Below the pieces are notes generated by a model. It was not told the DNA's origin. It searched no databases and was given only the letters and a program-made list of their open reading frames with translations. Shown one piece after another: positions 7,973 to 16,297 of a stretch of DNA of 64,000 nt. Made by a program: the position numbers and the translations under genes. Origin of the DNA: Nocardia aurantia (GTDB taxonomy: Bacteria > Actinomycetota > Actinomycetes > Mycobacteriales > Mycobacteriaceae). Position 1 is the stretch's first letter. Each line of letters starts with the position of its first letter. Location: contig NZ_WEGI01000023.1 of assembly GCF_009604425.1 (NCBI RefSeq), positions 1 to 64,000 on the forward strand, in the 5' to 3' direction.

Positions 7973-9431
7973 CGTGGATCTCCCGATTCGGCACGGCCGC
8001 CGTGCGGTTCTCCTCGATCGCGGTGTGCAGCAGGCCGAGTGCCCGGTCGACGTCCGCCGTCGCGATGGCGCCGTAGCCGAAGACCAGACCGTCGGGCCCG
8101 TCGGTCATCCGGAATCGGGAGATCGGGAAGATGCCCACACCGGCGGCCCGGGCCCGGACGGCGACGGCAGCCGCGTCGACATGCGGTTCCGCCCAGGCCG
8201 ATACGTGCAGACCGACCGCCGAGGGAACCACGGTCAGACTCTCCGCGAAGCGCGTGGTCAGCAGTTCGACGATCCGGTCGTGCCGAACCTGGTACTCCCG
8301 GCGCATCCGCCGAATGTGCTTGGCCAGCAACCCTTCCTCGATGAAGCCGAGAAGCGCCACCTGGACCGGCTGCGGCGAGTGCCAGTCGGTCACGTACTTC
8401 GCGGCGCGCAACGCGGCCCACAGCGGAGCGGGAGCGGCCACGAAACCCACGCGCAGCACCGGGAGCATGACCTTGGAGAAGGTTCCGACGTAGATCACCC
8501 GGCCCGCGGAATCGAGACTGTGCAACGGCGGCAGAGGACGACCGGCGTAGCGGAATTCGGTGTCGTAGTCGTCCTCGATCACCACCACGTCGCGGTCGCG
8601 CGCCCATTCCAGCAGCGCCCGCCGGCGTTCCAGCGACATCGGCATACCCAGCGGAAACTGGTGCGACGGACTGACATAGACGATCCTCGTGCGGTCGGGC
8701 AGCAGGTCGATCCGCATCCCCTCGGCATCGACGTCCACACCGACCACCTCGGCGCCGAGACTGCGGAACAGCTCGCGAACCAAGGGATAGCAAGGGTTTT
8801 CGATGGCGACGCGGTCACCCGGCCGTAGCAGCACCCGCCCCACCAGATCCAGGGCCTGCTGGATGCCCTGGGTGACGATGATGTTCTCGGCGGTCACGCG
8901 CACCGCCCGCGAGACCCCGATGTGCCGGGCGATGGCCGCCCGCAGTTCGACCAGACCCGCCGGGTCGATGGGCATTCCGCTGCCGATCGAGGACGCCCGG
9001 TAGGCCAGCGCGGTCAGCCGCCGCCAGGTCTCGAAGGGAAACAGCCGGACATCCGGAATGCCCGGACGCAGATCGAAATGCGGTGTGTAGGAGAAGAACT
9101 CGGGATCGGGCACCGTGATGTTCGCCCACAGCGGCGACGGGCGCACGGCCGGGACACCCGTGGCCGCCGAGGGCCGGCGTTGCGATGCCGGGCCGGCCGC
9201 TCGGACGAATACGCCCGCGCCGACCCGGCTTTCGGCCAGACCCTCGGCGACCAGCCGGTCGTAGCCGACGGTCACGGTATTGCGGGACACCGCCAGCCTG
9301 CGAGCCATCTCGCGCGAGGGCGGCAGCGGCTGGCCCGGCGTCAGGCGTCCGTCGAGCACGGCCGCCTTGATCTGCCGGTAGATCTGACCGCCGAGATCGC
9401 CGCGGCCGGTGAGGGTGATGTGCAGATCCAC
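7968..9431 (-). CDS. MocR/GabR-type regulator (GntR HTH fused to PLP aminotransferase fold)
   Basis: 487 aa from a GTG at 9431. An N-terminal GntR winged helix (residues about 10-78, SREMARRLAVSRNTVTVGYDRL) is followed by a class I aminotransferase-like domain with IVTQGIQQALDL, ENPCYPL, EDDYDTEFRY and the PLP-lysine motif TFSKVMLP. MocR proteins bind pyridoxal phosphate and control vitamin B6 or GABA/amino-acid genes. No typical target such as pdxST or gabT is adjacent, so its regulon is unknown. It is on the same strand as, and downstream of, the salicylate operon, separated by 145 bp with no recognisable gene. Confidence 0.88.
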   Translation of the reverse strand: MDLHITLTGRGDLGGQIYRQIKAAVLDGRLTPGQPLPPSREMARRLAVSRNTVTVGYDRLVAEGLAESRVGAGVFVRAAGPASQRRPSAATGVPAVRPSPLWANITVPDPEFFSYTPHFDLRPGIPDVRLFPFETWRRLTALAYRASSIGSGMPIDPAGLVELRAAIARHIGVSRAVRVTAENIIVTQGIQQALDLVGRVLLRPGDRVAIENPCYPLVRELFRSLGAEVVGVDVDAEGMRIDLLPDRTRIVYVSPSHQFPLGMPMSLERRRALLEWARDRDVVVIEDDYDTEFRYAGRPLPPLHSLDSAGRVIYVGTFSKVMLPVLRVGFVAAPAPLWAALRAAKYVTDWHSPQPVQVALLGFIEEGLLAKHIRRMRREYQVRHDRIVELLTTRFAESLTVVPSAVGLHVSAWAEPHVDAAAVAVRARAAGVGIFPISRFRMTDGPDGLVFGYGAIATADVDRALGLLHTAIEENRTAAVPNREIHA

Positions 9432-9576
9432 AGTCAGCCTCGGCGGTGGACCGGCGATATGACAAGAGCGGCGGCCGAAGACCGCCCGGTACGCAACACG
9501 TCAACAGTAAAGCAGAGGTAAGGCCGATGGGGCGCGCCGAAACGTGATCAACCGGCGGGACAGCCGATTTCGCGGG

Positions 9577-10917
9577 TCAAGCGCCGTGCTGCCGCCGATG
9601 GTCGCTGACCAGGTAGGGAGCCACACTGCTCAACTTCTCACACGTCTCCTCGAATTCCCGTTCCGGCGTGGACTGCGCGATGATGCCCGCACCCGCACGC
9701 AGCCAGGCGGTGTCGTCGTCCTGATACACCGCTCGCAACACCAGGGTGGCCTCCATCGCACCCGTGCCCGAAAGCATCACCACCGCACCCGAATACAGCC
9801 CGCGTGCGGAGTCGTGGCGGAAAACGGCGTCGACGCCGGCCTGTTTGGGAATGCCGGAGGCGGTGACGGACGGGAACAACGCCTCCAGCGCATCCCACGG
9901 CGTCCGGTGCCGCGCCAGCCTGCCGCGGACGGTGGAGGCCAGGTGCTGCACGCTTCCACGCTCGCGCACCGCCATGAAGTCGGCGACCGCCGTGGTGCCC
10001 GGTTCGGCGATCGACGCGATCTCCGCGAACGACGTCTTCACGGAGACCGCGTGCTCCACGATCTCCTTCGGGTCCGACTCCAGGCTGTGACGCGCGGCCA
10101 GATCCGTTGCGGCGCCGTGCCCGAACGCCCGGGTGCCGGCCAACGGCTCGGTGGTGACGACACCGCGATCGTCGACCGCGGCCACCAGTTCCGGGCTGAA
10201 TCCCGCCGCCGCCAGACCGCCGAGCCGGAACAGGAAGGATCGAGCCGGGGTGTTGTGCGCCCGGCCGAGCCGGTAGCTGGCGGGCAGGTCGACGCGGAAC
10301 GGCAGCTCGACCCGGCGCGACAGGATGACCTTCTGGTAACGGCCCGAGGCGATCTCGCCGACTGCGGCCGCGACTCTGGCGCGATAGTCGCTCGGGTCGG
10401 CGCGGACATCGGCGGGATGCGCGGCCGGCAGCGGTCCGGCCGGCCGGCCGAGCAGGTCCTCGATCAGCTCGACCTCGGCGGCCGTCGCGCCGTGCACGGT
10501 CGCCTCCGATCCGGTGATCGTCACCTCGACCCGTGGAAGGATCAAGTGCGCCAAACGAGTTCCGCTGTGCAGATGCCGCTGCGCGCCGAGCGAGTGGGCG
10601 CAGAACTCGAAGGCGATCCAGCCGTACGCCGTGCCCGAGGCACCCGCACCGGACACGACGCGCAGGGAGTCGAGCGCCCGCTCCAGTGCCACGACGGGCC
10701 GGCCGGTCCAGCTTTCACGCGTGAGCTGCCCGGCGGCGTCCACCCGCACTTCGTCCGTGTCCAATTCGACCCGGCCGAGCGGCGCGGCCGCGAAAACCCA
10801 GGTGCCGGGCCGTTCGTAGACGACGTGGTCGCCGAATCGGCCCGACTCCGCCAGTCGTGACACGGCGGTCACCGGATCGAGTGTGGTTTGCAGGCGCAGG
10901 GATTGCGGGGCGGTCAC
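9577..10917 (-). CDS. salicylate synthase (MbtI/Irp9-type)
   Basis: 446 aa chorismate-utilising enzyme. It converts chorismate via isochorismate to salicylate and pyruvate. Family-specific residues are present: Lys196 (YQK, the water-activating lysine), TEPLAGTR (256-263), ERGSVQHLAST with His325, ASGIPK, Tyr375 (YSGAVVM) and the C-terminal PEREFEETCEKL metal/substrate motif. GTG start overlaps the upstream carrier-protein stop (GTGA), placing it last in the six-gene operon 15103-9577. Salicylate is thus made in situ for the ligase encoded at 13317. Related enzymes feed mycobactin/nocobactin siderophores; here no NRPS is adjacent. Confidence 0.9.
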   Translation of the reverse strand: MTAPQSLRLQTTLDPVTAVSRLAESGRFGDHVVYERPGTWVFAAAPLGRVELDTDEVRVDAAGQLTRESWTGRPVVALERALDSLRVVSGAGASGTAYGWIAFEFCAHSLGAQRHLHSGTRLAHLILPRVEVTITGSEATVHGATAAEVELIEDLLGRPAGPLPAAHPADVRADPSDYRARVAAAVGEIASGRYQKVILSRRVELPFRVDLPASYRLGRAHNTPARSFLFRLGGLAAAGFSPELVAAVDDRGVVTTEPLAGTRAFGHGAATDLAARHSLESDPKEIVEHAVSVKTSFAEIASIAEPGTTAVADFMAVRERGSVQHLASTVRGRLARHRTPWDALEALFPSVTASGIPKQAGVDAVFRHDSARGLYSGAVVMLSGTGAMEATLVLRAVYQDDDTAWLRAGAGIIAQSTPEREFEETCEKLSSVAPYLVSDHRRQHGA

Positions 10918-11216
10918 GTGGTTCCTCCGGATCGGAGCGTCGGGTCTGCGCCGGTCGGTTCCACGCTGAGCAACCGGTCGATGAGTTGGCGGACATTCGC
11001 CAGCGACGTGAGCGACAGGACTTCGGTCGCCGGAATCGTGACGTGGTAATGCGTTTCCAGCCTGGTCGCGAGCTCCAGCTGGAGCAGCGAGTCGACGCCC
11101 AGCTCGTCCGCGAAGTCCGCGTGATCGGCGATCTCGGCGGCCGGCACTTCCAGGACCCGGGCCACCAGTTTTTTCAATTCGTCCGGATCCACTTGTCCGG
11201 CAATGTTTCTCGTCAC
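10914..11216 (-). CDS. acyl carrier protein 1
   Basis: 100 aa. A phosphopantetheine attachment motif ELGVDSLLQLEL is centred on the Ser in a typical four-helix carrier-protein frame, with acidic helix II. The C-terminal ~15 residues (PTGADPTLRSGGTT) are a flexible tail. GTG start overlaps the stop of the ketosynthase-like gene, and its own stop overlaps the salicylate synthase start, so it is embedded in the operon. It probably carries either the aryl starter or the growing chain; which of the operon's two carriers does what cannot be told from sequence. Confidence 0.85.
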   Translation of the reverse strand: MTRNIAGQVDPDELKKLVARVLEVPAAEIADHADFADELGVDSLLQLELATRLETHYHVTIPATEVLSLTSLANVRQLIDRLLSVEPTGADPTLRSGGTT

Positions 11217-12187
11217 GGCTCCTCCAGCTCCCGGTCGTACTCCGCGCGGCCGGCGTGAACCGGCCGGGACGTGGTGGCCGGTGGCGGGTCCAGGCGTACC
11301 GTCACGAACTCGCCACCGGGCCGGCCGCAGGTGGCGTACACCGCGCGCGGATCGCCCCGGTCGAGATGCGCCACCGCCGCGGCGGCCTGGAGCACCCCGA
11401 GCGCACCCGAGCACTCCCCGAAGCGCCGGGTCGGATCCGTTGCGGGGACGGGTGACTCGATGTCCGCCGGCAGCCCCGGCGGGGTCAGCCAGCGGGCCGC
11501 CCCTCGAACCTCGGCCACCACCGCATCGATATCGTCTGTGCGGGAGCAACTTCCGACGACCGCCCGCACGGTCGCCGGACGTCTCAGCGCGTCCGTGTCG
11601 GCTTCGAGGATCAGCGCTGCGGCGCCGTCCAGAATCGGTTGCCCCGCAACGATATCGAGCAATCGGCGCACCGGCTCGGTATCCGGCTCGACTCCGACGA
11701 CGACCGCCTTGTCGGCGCGGCCGGCGCGGATGAGGGTGGCCGCCCAGTGCAACGCGTCCGTTCCGCCGGTCCGCCCGCTGCACAGGGTGAGGTTCGGTCC
11801 GCGCAGCCCGTGCCGGATGGCGATCCACCCGGCGATGGCGTTGGACGACACGTGCGGCAGGCCCAGCGGACTGAGCGCGATGGTGGTCTGTTCGGCTATG
11901 CGGTCGGTGAATTCGCAGACGCTGTCGAGGTTGCCGTAGTTCGAACTGACCACGGTGGCTGTCGTACCGGACGATTCGGCAGGGTCGAGGGGCAGGCCGG
12001 CGTCGGTGAGCGCCCGCTCGACCGCCAGCAGTGCCAGTCGCGACGCTCGGTCCTTGTGCCGCATGTGCCGTCCGCCGAGGTCGAGCGCGGGAATCGGGGC
12101 GCGGAAATCGGCTGTGAGCAGATCGGCGTCCTCCGGAAGTCCGGTGACGGCCAGGCCGACTCCGGTGATCACGACCGTCGGGCGCAT
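11213..12187 (-). CDS. ketosynthase-like protein lacking the active-site Cys (chain-length-factor-like)
   Basis: 324 aa with a thiolase-type fold: N-terminal TVVITGVGLAVTG, middle SSNAIAGWIAIRHGLRGPNL. Where active ketosynthases have the nucleophile Cys (TGCTAG-type) this protein reads SGRTGG, with Arg139 at the Cys position, and no HGTGT or GHTxGxxG histidine motifs are visible. It is shorter than a true KS. This matches a KS-beta/chain-length-factor partner for the full KS encoded immediately upstream (TGATG overlap at 12185-12189). A heterodimer is the natural inference. The Arg in place of the more usual Gln of chain-length factors is unusual. Confidence 0.75.
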   Translation of the reverse strand: MRPTVVITGVGLAVTGLPEDADLLTADFRAPIPALDLGGRHMRHKDRASRLALLAVERALTDAGLPLDPAESSGTTATVVSSNYGNLDSVCEFTDRIAEQTTIALSPLGLPHVSSNAIAGWIAIRHGLRGPNLTLCSGRTGGTDALHWAATLIRAGRADKAVVVGVEPDTEPVRRLLDIVAGQPILDGAAALILEADTDALRRPATVRAVVGSCSRTDDIDAVVAEVRGAARWLTPPGLPADIESPVPATDPTRRFGECSGALGVLQAAAAVAHLDRGDPRAVYATCGRPGGEFVTVRLDPPPATTSRPVHAGRAEYDRELEEP

Positions 12188-13317
12188 CACAGCGAACCCT
12201 TCTCGATGACGGCGACCGCGTTGATGCCGCCGAAGCCGAACGCGTCGATCTGCGCGACGGCCGGATTCGCGGGCATCACCTCGCGAGCCAGGTTCAGCGT
12301 GGCCGCCTCGGCGATCGGGTCGGTGAGGCCGAGAATCGGTGGCACCGAACCCCTTCGCATGGCGACCGCCGCCACGATCAGGCTGAGCAGCCCGGACCCG
12401 CCGAGGGTGTGACCGGTCATGGACTTGATCGCGGTCATGGCGGGCCGGGGCGTACACGCACCGAAGACGTCGGCCAGCACGGATGCCTCGACGGCGTCGT
12501 TGAGATGAGTTCCGCTGCCGTGCAGCATCACCAGATCGATCTCGCCGGGGTCGACGCCGGCCCGACGGTGCGCGTCGGCGATCACGTCGCGGATACTCGC
12601 CGGATCCGGTGCGGTGGCATGGCGTGCGTCGCAGTTCATCCCGACACCGCGCACCCGCGCGTGCCGCCGGCCGGCGCCCGCCGCGCGCAGCACGACCGCC
12701 ACCGCGCCCTCACCCATGATCATGCCCGCACGATCGGAGTCGAAGGGGCGCAACGCATCCGGCGCCCCGGTCTGGACGCGGTCGATCGTGCCGAACGCGC
12801 TCTCGGTGAGAGCGTCGGTGCCCGCGACGATCACGGTGTCGGCGAGACCGAGATCGATCGAGTCGGCCGCCATCCCCAACGCGCACAACGACGCCGCGCA
12901 CGCGCACGCGATCGTGTGCACCGCACCGGCCTGGGGGACGTCCCGCAACGCGTCCGCGAAATCCAGTCGATCGGGATCCGGCCGCGGCGCCGCGTGCCGC
13001 CACCACAGTTCCGCGGATCGCTGTTCCCGCAGCGTGGTTCCGACCATCACGGGGTAGAGGGCGCCGTTCGCTTCGAGCCCCGCGTCCGCCAGCGCGGCCT
13101 CGATCACGGTGCGCAGCCAGCGGGTCGCGCGGAACGACCGGTCGCCGCCGTCCCCGCGATCATCGATCTCGTAGGCCCGGCGGGTCCGGTACTTGGCGGC
13201 GTCGAACGCGCGCAGCGGCCCGATCCCGCTCCGGCGCCGGCACAACGACTCGAATATCGCGTCGGGCGTGTCCCCGATCGACGCGACGGCGGCCATCCCG
13301 GCGATGTCCCACGCCAT
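12187..13317 (-). CDS. beta-ketoacyl-ACP synthase (type II)
   Basis: 376 aa. It has the catalytic Cys140 in IACACAASLCAL, the first His in MLHGSGTHLND (His266), and the second His in GHTLGGSG (His303). It also has the Lys before it (IKSMTGH) and the C-terminal DAFGFGGINAVAV loop. It should catalyse decarboxylative condensation of a malonyl-type unit onto an ACP-bound acyl chain. The ATG at 13317 overlaps the ligase stop (TGATG). The frame continues upstream but that part is the ligase gene. Pairing with a Cys-less homologue resembles aromatic type II PKS KS/CLF, although both are short and divergent. Confidence 0.85.
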   Translation of the reverse strand: MAWDIAGMAAVASIGDTPDAIFESLCRRRSGIGPLRAFDAAKYRTRRAYEIDDRGDGGDRSFRATRWLRTVIEAALADAGLEANGALYPVMVGTTLREQRSAELWWRHAAPRPDPDRLDFADALRDVPQAGAVHTIACACAASLCALGMAADSIDLGLADTVIVAGTDALTESAFGTIDRVQTGAPDALRPFDSDRAGMIMGEGAVAVVLRAAGAGRRHARVRGVGMNCDARHATAPDPASIRDVIADAHRRAGVDPGEIDLVMLHGSGTHLNDAVEASVLADVFGACTPRPAMTAIKSMTGHTLGGSGLLSLIVAAVAMRRGSVPPILGLTDPIAEAATLNLAREVMPANPAVAQIDAFGFGGINAVAVIEKGSL

Positions 13318-14831
13318 CAGCTCGCTCCGATCGTGCGGAGCTGGTTGCGCGCGAGCTTTCCCGTCCACGTGGTCGGCAGGGCGTCGACCATCTCGACCCG
13401 GCCGGGGCGTTTGAACGACGCGAGATCGACACGCAGAGAGGATATTACGGCACGCCGGACCGCACCGGCCTCGCGATCGCCGCGCGGGACGACGAACGCC
13501 ACCGCCTGCTGCAGGCCGTGCTCGTCCGCGATCCCGACGACAGCGCAGTCCCGCACTCCGGCGACGGCGCGGATCACACCCTCGATCTCGGCGGGCGCGA
13601 CCTTGTACCCGCCCAGATTCAGGAAGTCGTCGACTCGGCCGAGATATCGGATCGGGCCGCCGCGTGCGCGCCGGACGATGTCACCGGTGTACGCGCCGCC
13701 GTCGGCGAACGTCGCGCTCGTCGCCTCCGGCCGGTCGAGATAACGGCCCGCGACGGACCGGCAGGCGATGTGCAACCGGCCCTCCACCTCGTCGCCGTCG
13801 AGAACGCGGCCGTCGTGGTCGCGTACCGTCGCCCGGACTCCGGCGACGGGCACGCCGATGGTGCCCGGCGCCGGATCGGCGGGTGTCGTCGCGACCACGA
13901 TGTAGAGGGCCTCGGTGGTCCCGAGGCTGTTCACCAGTGGAACCCCGAGGCGCTGCATGGTTCGCTCGCAGAGATCCGCCGGCAGCGCCTCGCCCGCGGA
14001 CACCGCCAGGCGCAGCCGGCTGTCGCCGCCACCGTCGAAGGATTCCGCGAGACCGGCGTAGACGCGCGGCACCGAGAACAGCACCGTAGGGCGGTGTCTG
14101 CGCAGCGCGCTCGCGACGATCTGCGCGTCCACCCCACCGTGGAGCAACACCGTGGTCGCGCCCGCGCTCAGCGGCAGGAGCAGGGAGTTGCCGAACCCGT
14201 ACGCGAACGAGAGCTTCGCCGTCGACAGCACGGTGTCGCCCGGCGTCAGTGCGGCGAGGAGACCGAACCCGGCGGGCACCGACATCAGGGCGGCGGCCCG
14301 ATGCGGAACGCCCTTGGGCACACCGGTACTGCCGGATGTGTACTGCAGCAGCACTTCCCGATCGGGTGGACACTGCACCGGCGGCGGCAGCTCGGGCATC
14401 GTGGACGAGCCGCGCTGCCGCAGTATCAGTTCGCGGATCCGGTCACCGTGCACCTGGGGAGCATCGGGAAGCAGTGGGGCGAGCGCACTCAGCCGCCGCG
14501 CGGAGATATCGAGGTATTCGAACCGCACGCCGCTGTCCGTCGCGATGAACCCGATGTCCTTGTCCGACAGCGCCGGATTCACCGGCACCGCGGCACATCC
14601 GTGCCACCAGAGCCCGAGAATCGCCACCACGGTGGTCACCGAATCGTCCGCGAGCACCAGTCCCCGGCTCCCCGCCGCCAGACCGGCGGCCCCGAGCAGA
14701 TCCGCAAACGCGCCCGCGGCGGTGAACAATTCGGTGTAGCTGACATCGCCCATGACTGGATCGACGTAGGCCACAGCGTCTTTGCGCGGCGAATCGAGAT
14801 GCTTTCCGACGAAGAAGTCGATGAGGTTCAC
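13317..14831 (-). CDS. aryl-acid AMP/CoA ligase (benzoate/salicylate-type)
   Basis: 504 aa ANL-superfamily adenylating enzyme. Core motif LQYTSGSTGVPKGV, then KLSFAYGFGNSLLLPL and GATTVLL, which resemble benzoate-CoA ligases; SLGTTEA; YTGDIVRR; and the C-terminal catalytic lysine in TTWTGKLARNQLR. It most likely activates the salicylate made by the operon's last gene and loads it on a carrier protein or CoA. GTG start (14831) overlaps the stop of the upstream carrier-protein gene. Substrate choice is inferred from context rather than from pocket residues. Confidence 0.85.
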   Translation of the reverse strand: MNLIDFFVGKHLDSPRKDAVAYVDPVMGDVSYTELFTAAGAFADLLGAAGLAAGSRGLVLADDSVTTVVAILGLWWHGCAAVPVNPALSDKDIGFIATDSGVRFEYLDISARRLSALAPLLPDAPQVHGDRIRELILRQRGSSTMPELPPPVQCPPDREVLLQYTSGSTGVPKGVPHRAAALMSVPAGFGLLAALTPGDTVLSTAKLSFAYGFGNSLLLPLSAGATTVLLHGGVDAQIVASALRRHRPTVLFSVPRVYAGLAESFDGGGDSRLRLAVSAGEALPADLCERTMQRLGVPLVNSLGTTEALYIVVATTPADPAPGTIGVPVAGVRATVRDHDGRVLDGDEVEGRLHIACRSVAGRYLDRPEATSATFADGGAYTGDIVRRARGGPIRYLGRVDDFLNLGGYKVAPAEIEGVIRAVAGVRDCAVVGIADEHGLQQAVAFVVPRGDREAGAVRRAVISSLRVDLASFKRPGRVEMVDALPTTWTGKLARNQLRTIGAS

Positions 14832-15103
14832 TCGCCCGCGCCACCCGCCGTGCCGACGACGACCAGCGCGTCGTCCAGCGAATCCAGGTTCTCGACCGAG
14901 CCGTCCGTCAGCCGCACGGCGAATTCGCGTTCGATACGGCCGAGGATCTCGGCCTTCTCCAGCGAGGAAGCACCCAGGTCGTCGTAGAAATGGGCTCCCA
15001 TATCGATATCGGCGGGATCCACCTCGAGCACCTCGGCCGTAATGGAGCGCAGCCGTGCACTGTTCTTGTCATCGACGCCGTCGGGTTCTTCGGGTGCGAC
15101 CAT
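14828..15103 (-). CDS. acyl/aryl carrier protein 2 (first gene of the operon)
   Basis: 91 aa carrier protein. The attachment serine is in DLGASSLEKAEIL, followed by a conserved acidic helix and a C-terminal LDSLDDAL segment. Sequence around the Ser differs clearly from the second carrier of the same operon, suggesting different partners. Start ATG 15103 has a purine-rich AGGAC element shortly upstream. The stop overlaps the ligase GTG start. Its position beside the ligase suggests, but does not prove, that it is the aryl carrier. Confidence 0.85.
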   Translation of the reverse strand: MVAPEEPDGVDDKNSARLRSITAEVLEVDPADIDMGAHFYDDLGASSLEKAEILGRIEREFAVRLTDGSVENLDSLDDALVVVGTAGGAGE

Positions 15104-15396
15104 CGCAATGTCCTAGCAATTGATTTATTCCAGCGTCGAACAGACCCAGCGCTGGGGGAACGACACCGTGGTAGACGACAGTTCTTTCAGCGGCGACGGA
15201 GCGATTCGGTCCGGCCGATCCGAGATTTTTCTCGTACGGCTGCACCATATAATTCCGAACCTGTGCGGAACAGTGCCAATATCGGGCAATCGCATTGGTC
15301 CGGTTGCCCGCGGCTCGACCGTCCGGCCCGGCGGCACGGGCCGTCGCCGCCAGGACCGCGGCGCGAAGCGGCCGGCGATTCGAACGGCGGTGCGAG
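15104..15396. other. intergenic leader of the salicylate operon
   Basis: 293 bp with no supportable gene. The part nearest 15103 is AT-richer (around 15115-15135) and is the likely promoter region for the operon. I looked for an IdeR-type iron box (TTAGGTTAGGCTAACCTAA-like) and see none, which weakens, without excluding, an iron-regulated siderophore role. Confidence 0.5.
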
Positions 15397-16242
15397 CTAC
15401 CGAGCGAACGCCGCCAGCAGCCGAGTATCCAACTCCCGCAGATAATCTCGGCCGAACCGGCCGTTCTCCAGGCCCGTGATCAATGCGTCGGGCAGGTCCT
15501 GCGCGATCTCCGTCGAGCGGGATGCGGCGGCCAGCGCGATGGTGCCGACGGTGTCGACATCGCCGGTGAAAGCCACACAGGTGCGCAGGATTTCGGTGAG
15601 ACCGCGCCCGGTCGCCACCGCCGTGACGGCGGCCCGCACACTCATCCACCCCTTCGCGCCGACCTTGCCCTGCCACGGCCGCGCCCACTCCGGCCCGAGC
15701 CGGCCGGCGACCCATTCCGGCAGCTGGGCCACCGGTCCCAGCTCATGATGGCAGTAGTGCACCGCGAGGGCCGCGGCCTGCGCTGCCTCGATCCCCGATG
15801 GTGTGTCGTGGGTGATACTCGCCTGCAACCGCGCGCGGTCCAGCACATCGTCGACGTCCGGCAGCAGGCCGATCGGCCCGGCCCGCATGGCCGCGCCGCT
15901 CTTGTCGCTGACCGGATCGATGCGGCGCAACAGTTCCGCACCGGTGTGCGCACCGTCGAGGAAGGACTGGAAACGGCGCGAGTAGCCGACGCGCTCGTCG
16001 CGGCGGTAGGCCAGCACGAACTGTTCGGCCAATCGCTCCCGGCTCCAGTGTCCGCCCGCCACAAGCACTTCCGCGACGGCCACGCTCATCTGCGTGTCGT
16101 CGGTATACGCCCCGGGGCGCAGGCCCAGATGGATCGGGTTCTGGACGTAGTCCCGCATCGTGTTGTGCCGGGCGACGAATTCCGCTTCCGCGTACTCGAA
16201 TCCCGCCCCGTACGCGTCACCGATCGCCGACTCCACCAGCAT
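15397..16242 (-). CDS. ADP-ribosylglycohydrolase-fold protein
   Basis: 281 aa from the ATG at 16242 (MLVESAIGDAYGAGFEY, the family's opening GDxxG). Metal-binding motifs are TDDT (47-50) and TGDVDT (226-231), the paired Asp clusters of the DraG/ARH family, with GPIGLL between them. Members remove ADP-ribose from proteins, nucleic acids or small molecules. The substrate is unknown here. Longer starts exist upstream but add an Arg-rich non-family extension. The gene is 55 bp downstream of the HAD gene and may be co-transcribed with it. Confidence 0.8.
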   Translation of the reverse strand: MLVESAIGDAYGAGFEYAEAEFVARHNTMRDYVQNPIHLGLRPGAYTDDTQMSVAVAEVLVAGGHWSRERLAEQFVLAYRRDERVGYSRRFQSFLDGAHTGAELLRRIDPVSDKSGAAMRAGPIGLLPDVDDVLDRARLQASITHDTPSGIEAAQAAALAVHYCHHELGPVAQLPEWVAGRLGPEWARPWQGKVGAKGWMSVRAAVTAVATGRGLTEILRTCVAFTGDVDTVGTIALAAASRSTEIAQDLPDALITGLENGRFGRDYLRELDTRLLAAFAR

Positions 16243-16297
16243 CGAATCCCCCGATATCCTCGTCCGGACCGAACATCGTGCGTCTCGCAACTTTCGG

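Noticed and set aside
15104-15396. IdeR/iron box upstream of the salicylate operon
   Set aside because: Searched for TTAGGTTAGGCTAACCTAA-like symmetry in both orientations; none found, so iron regulation is not claimed.
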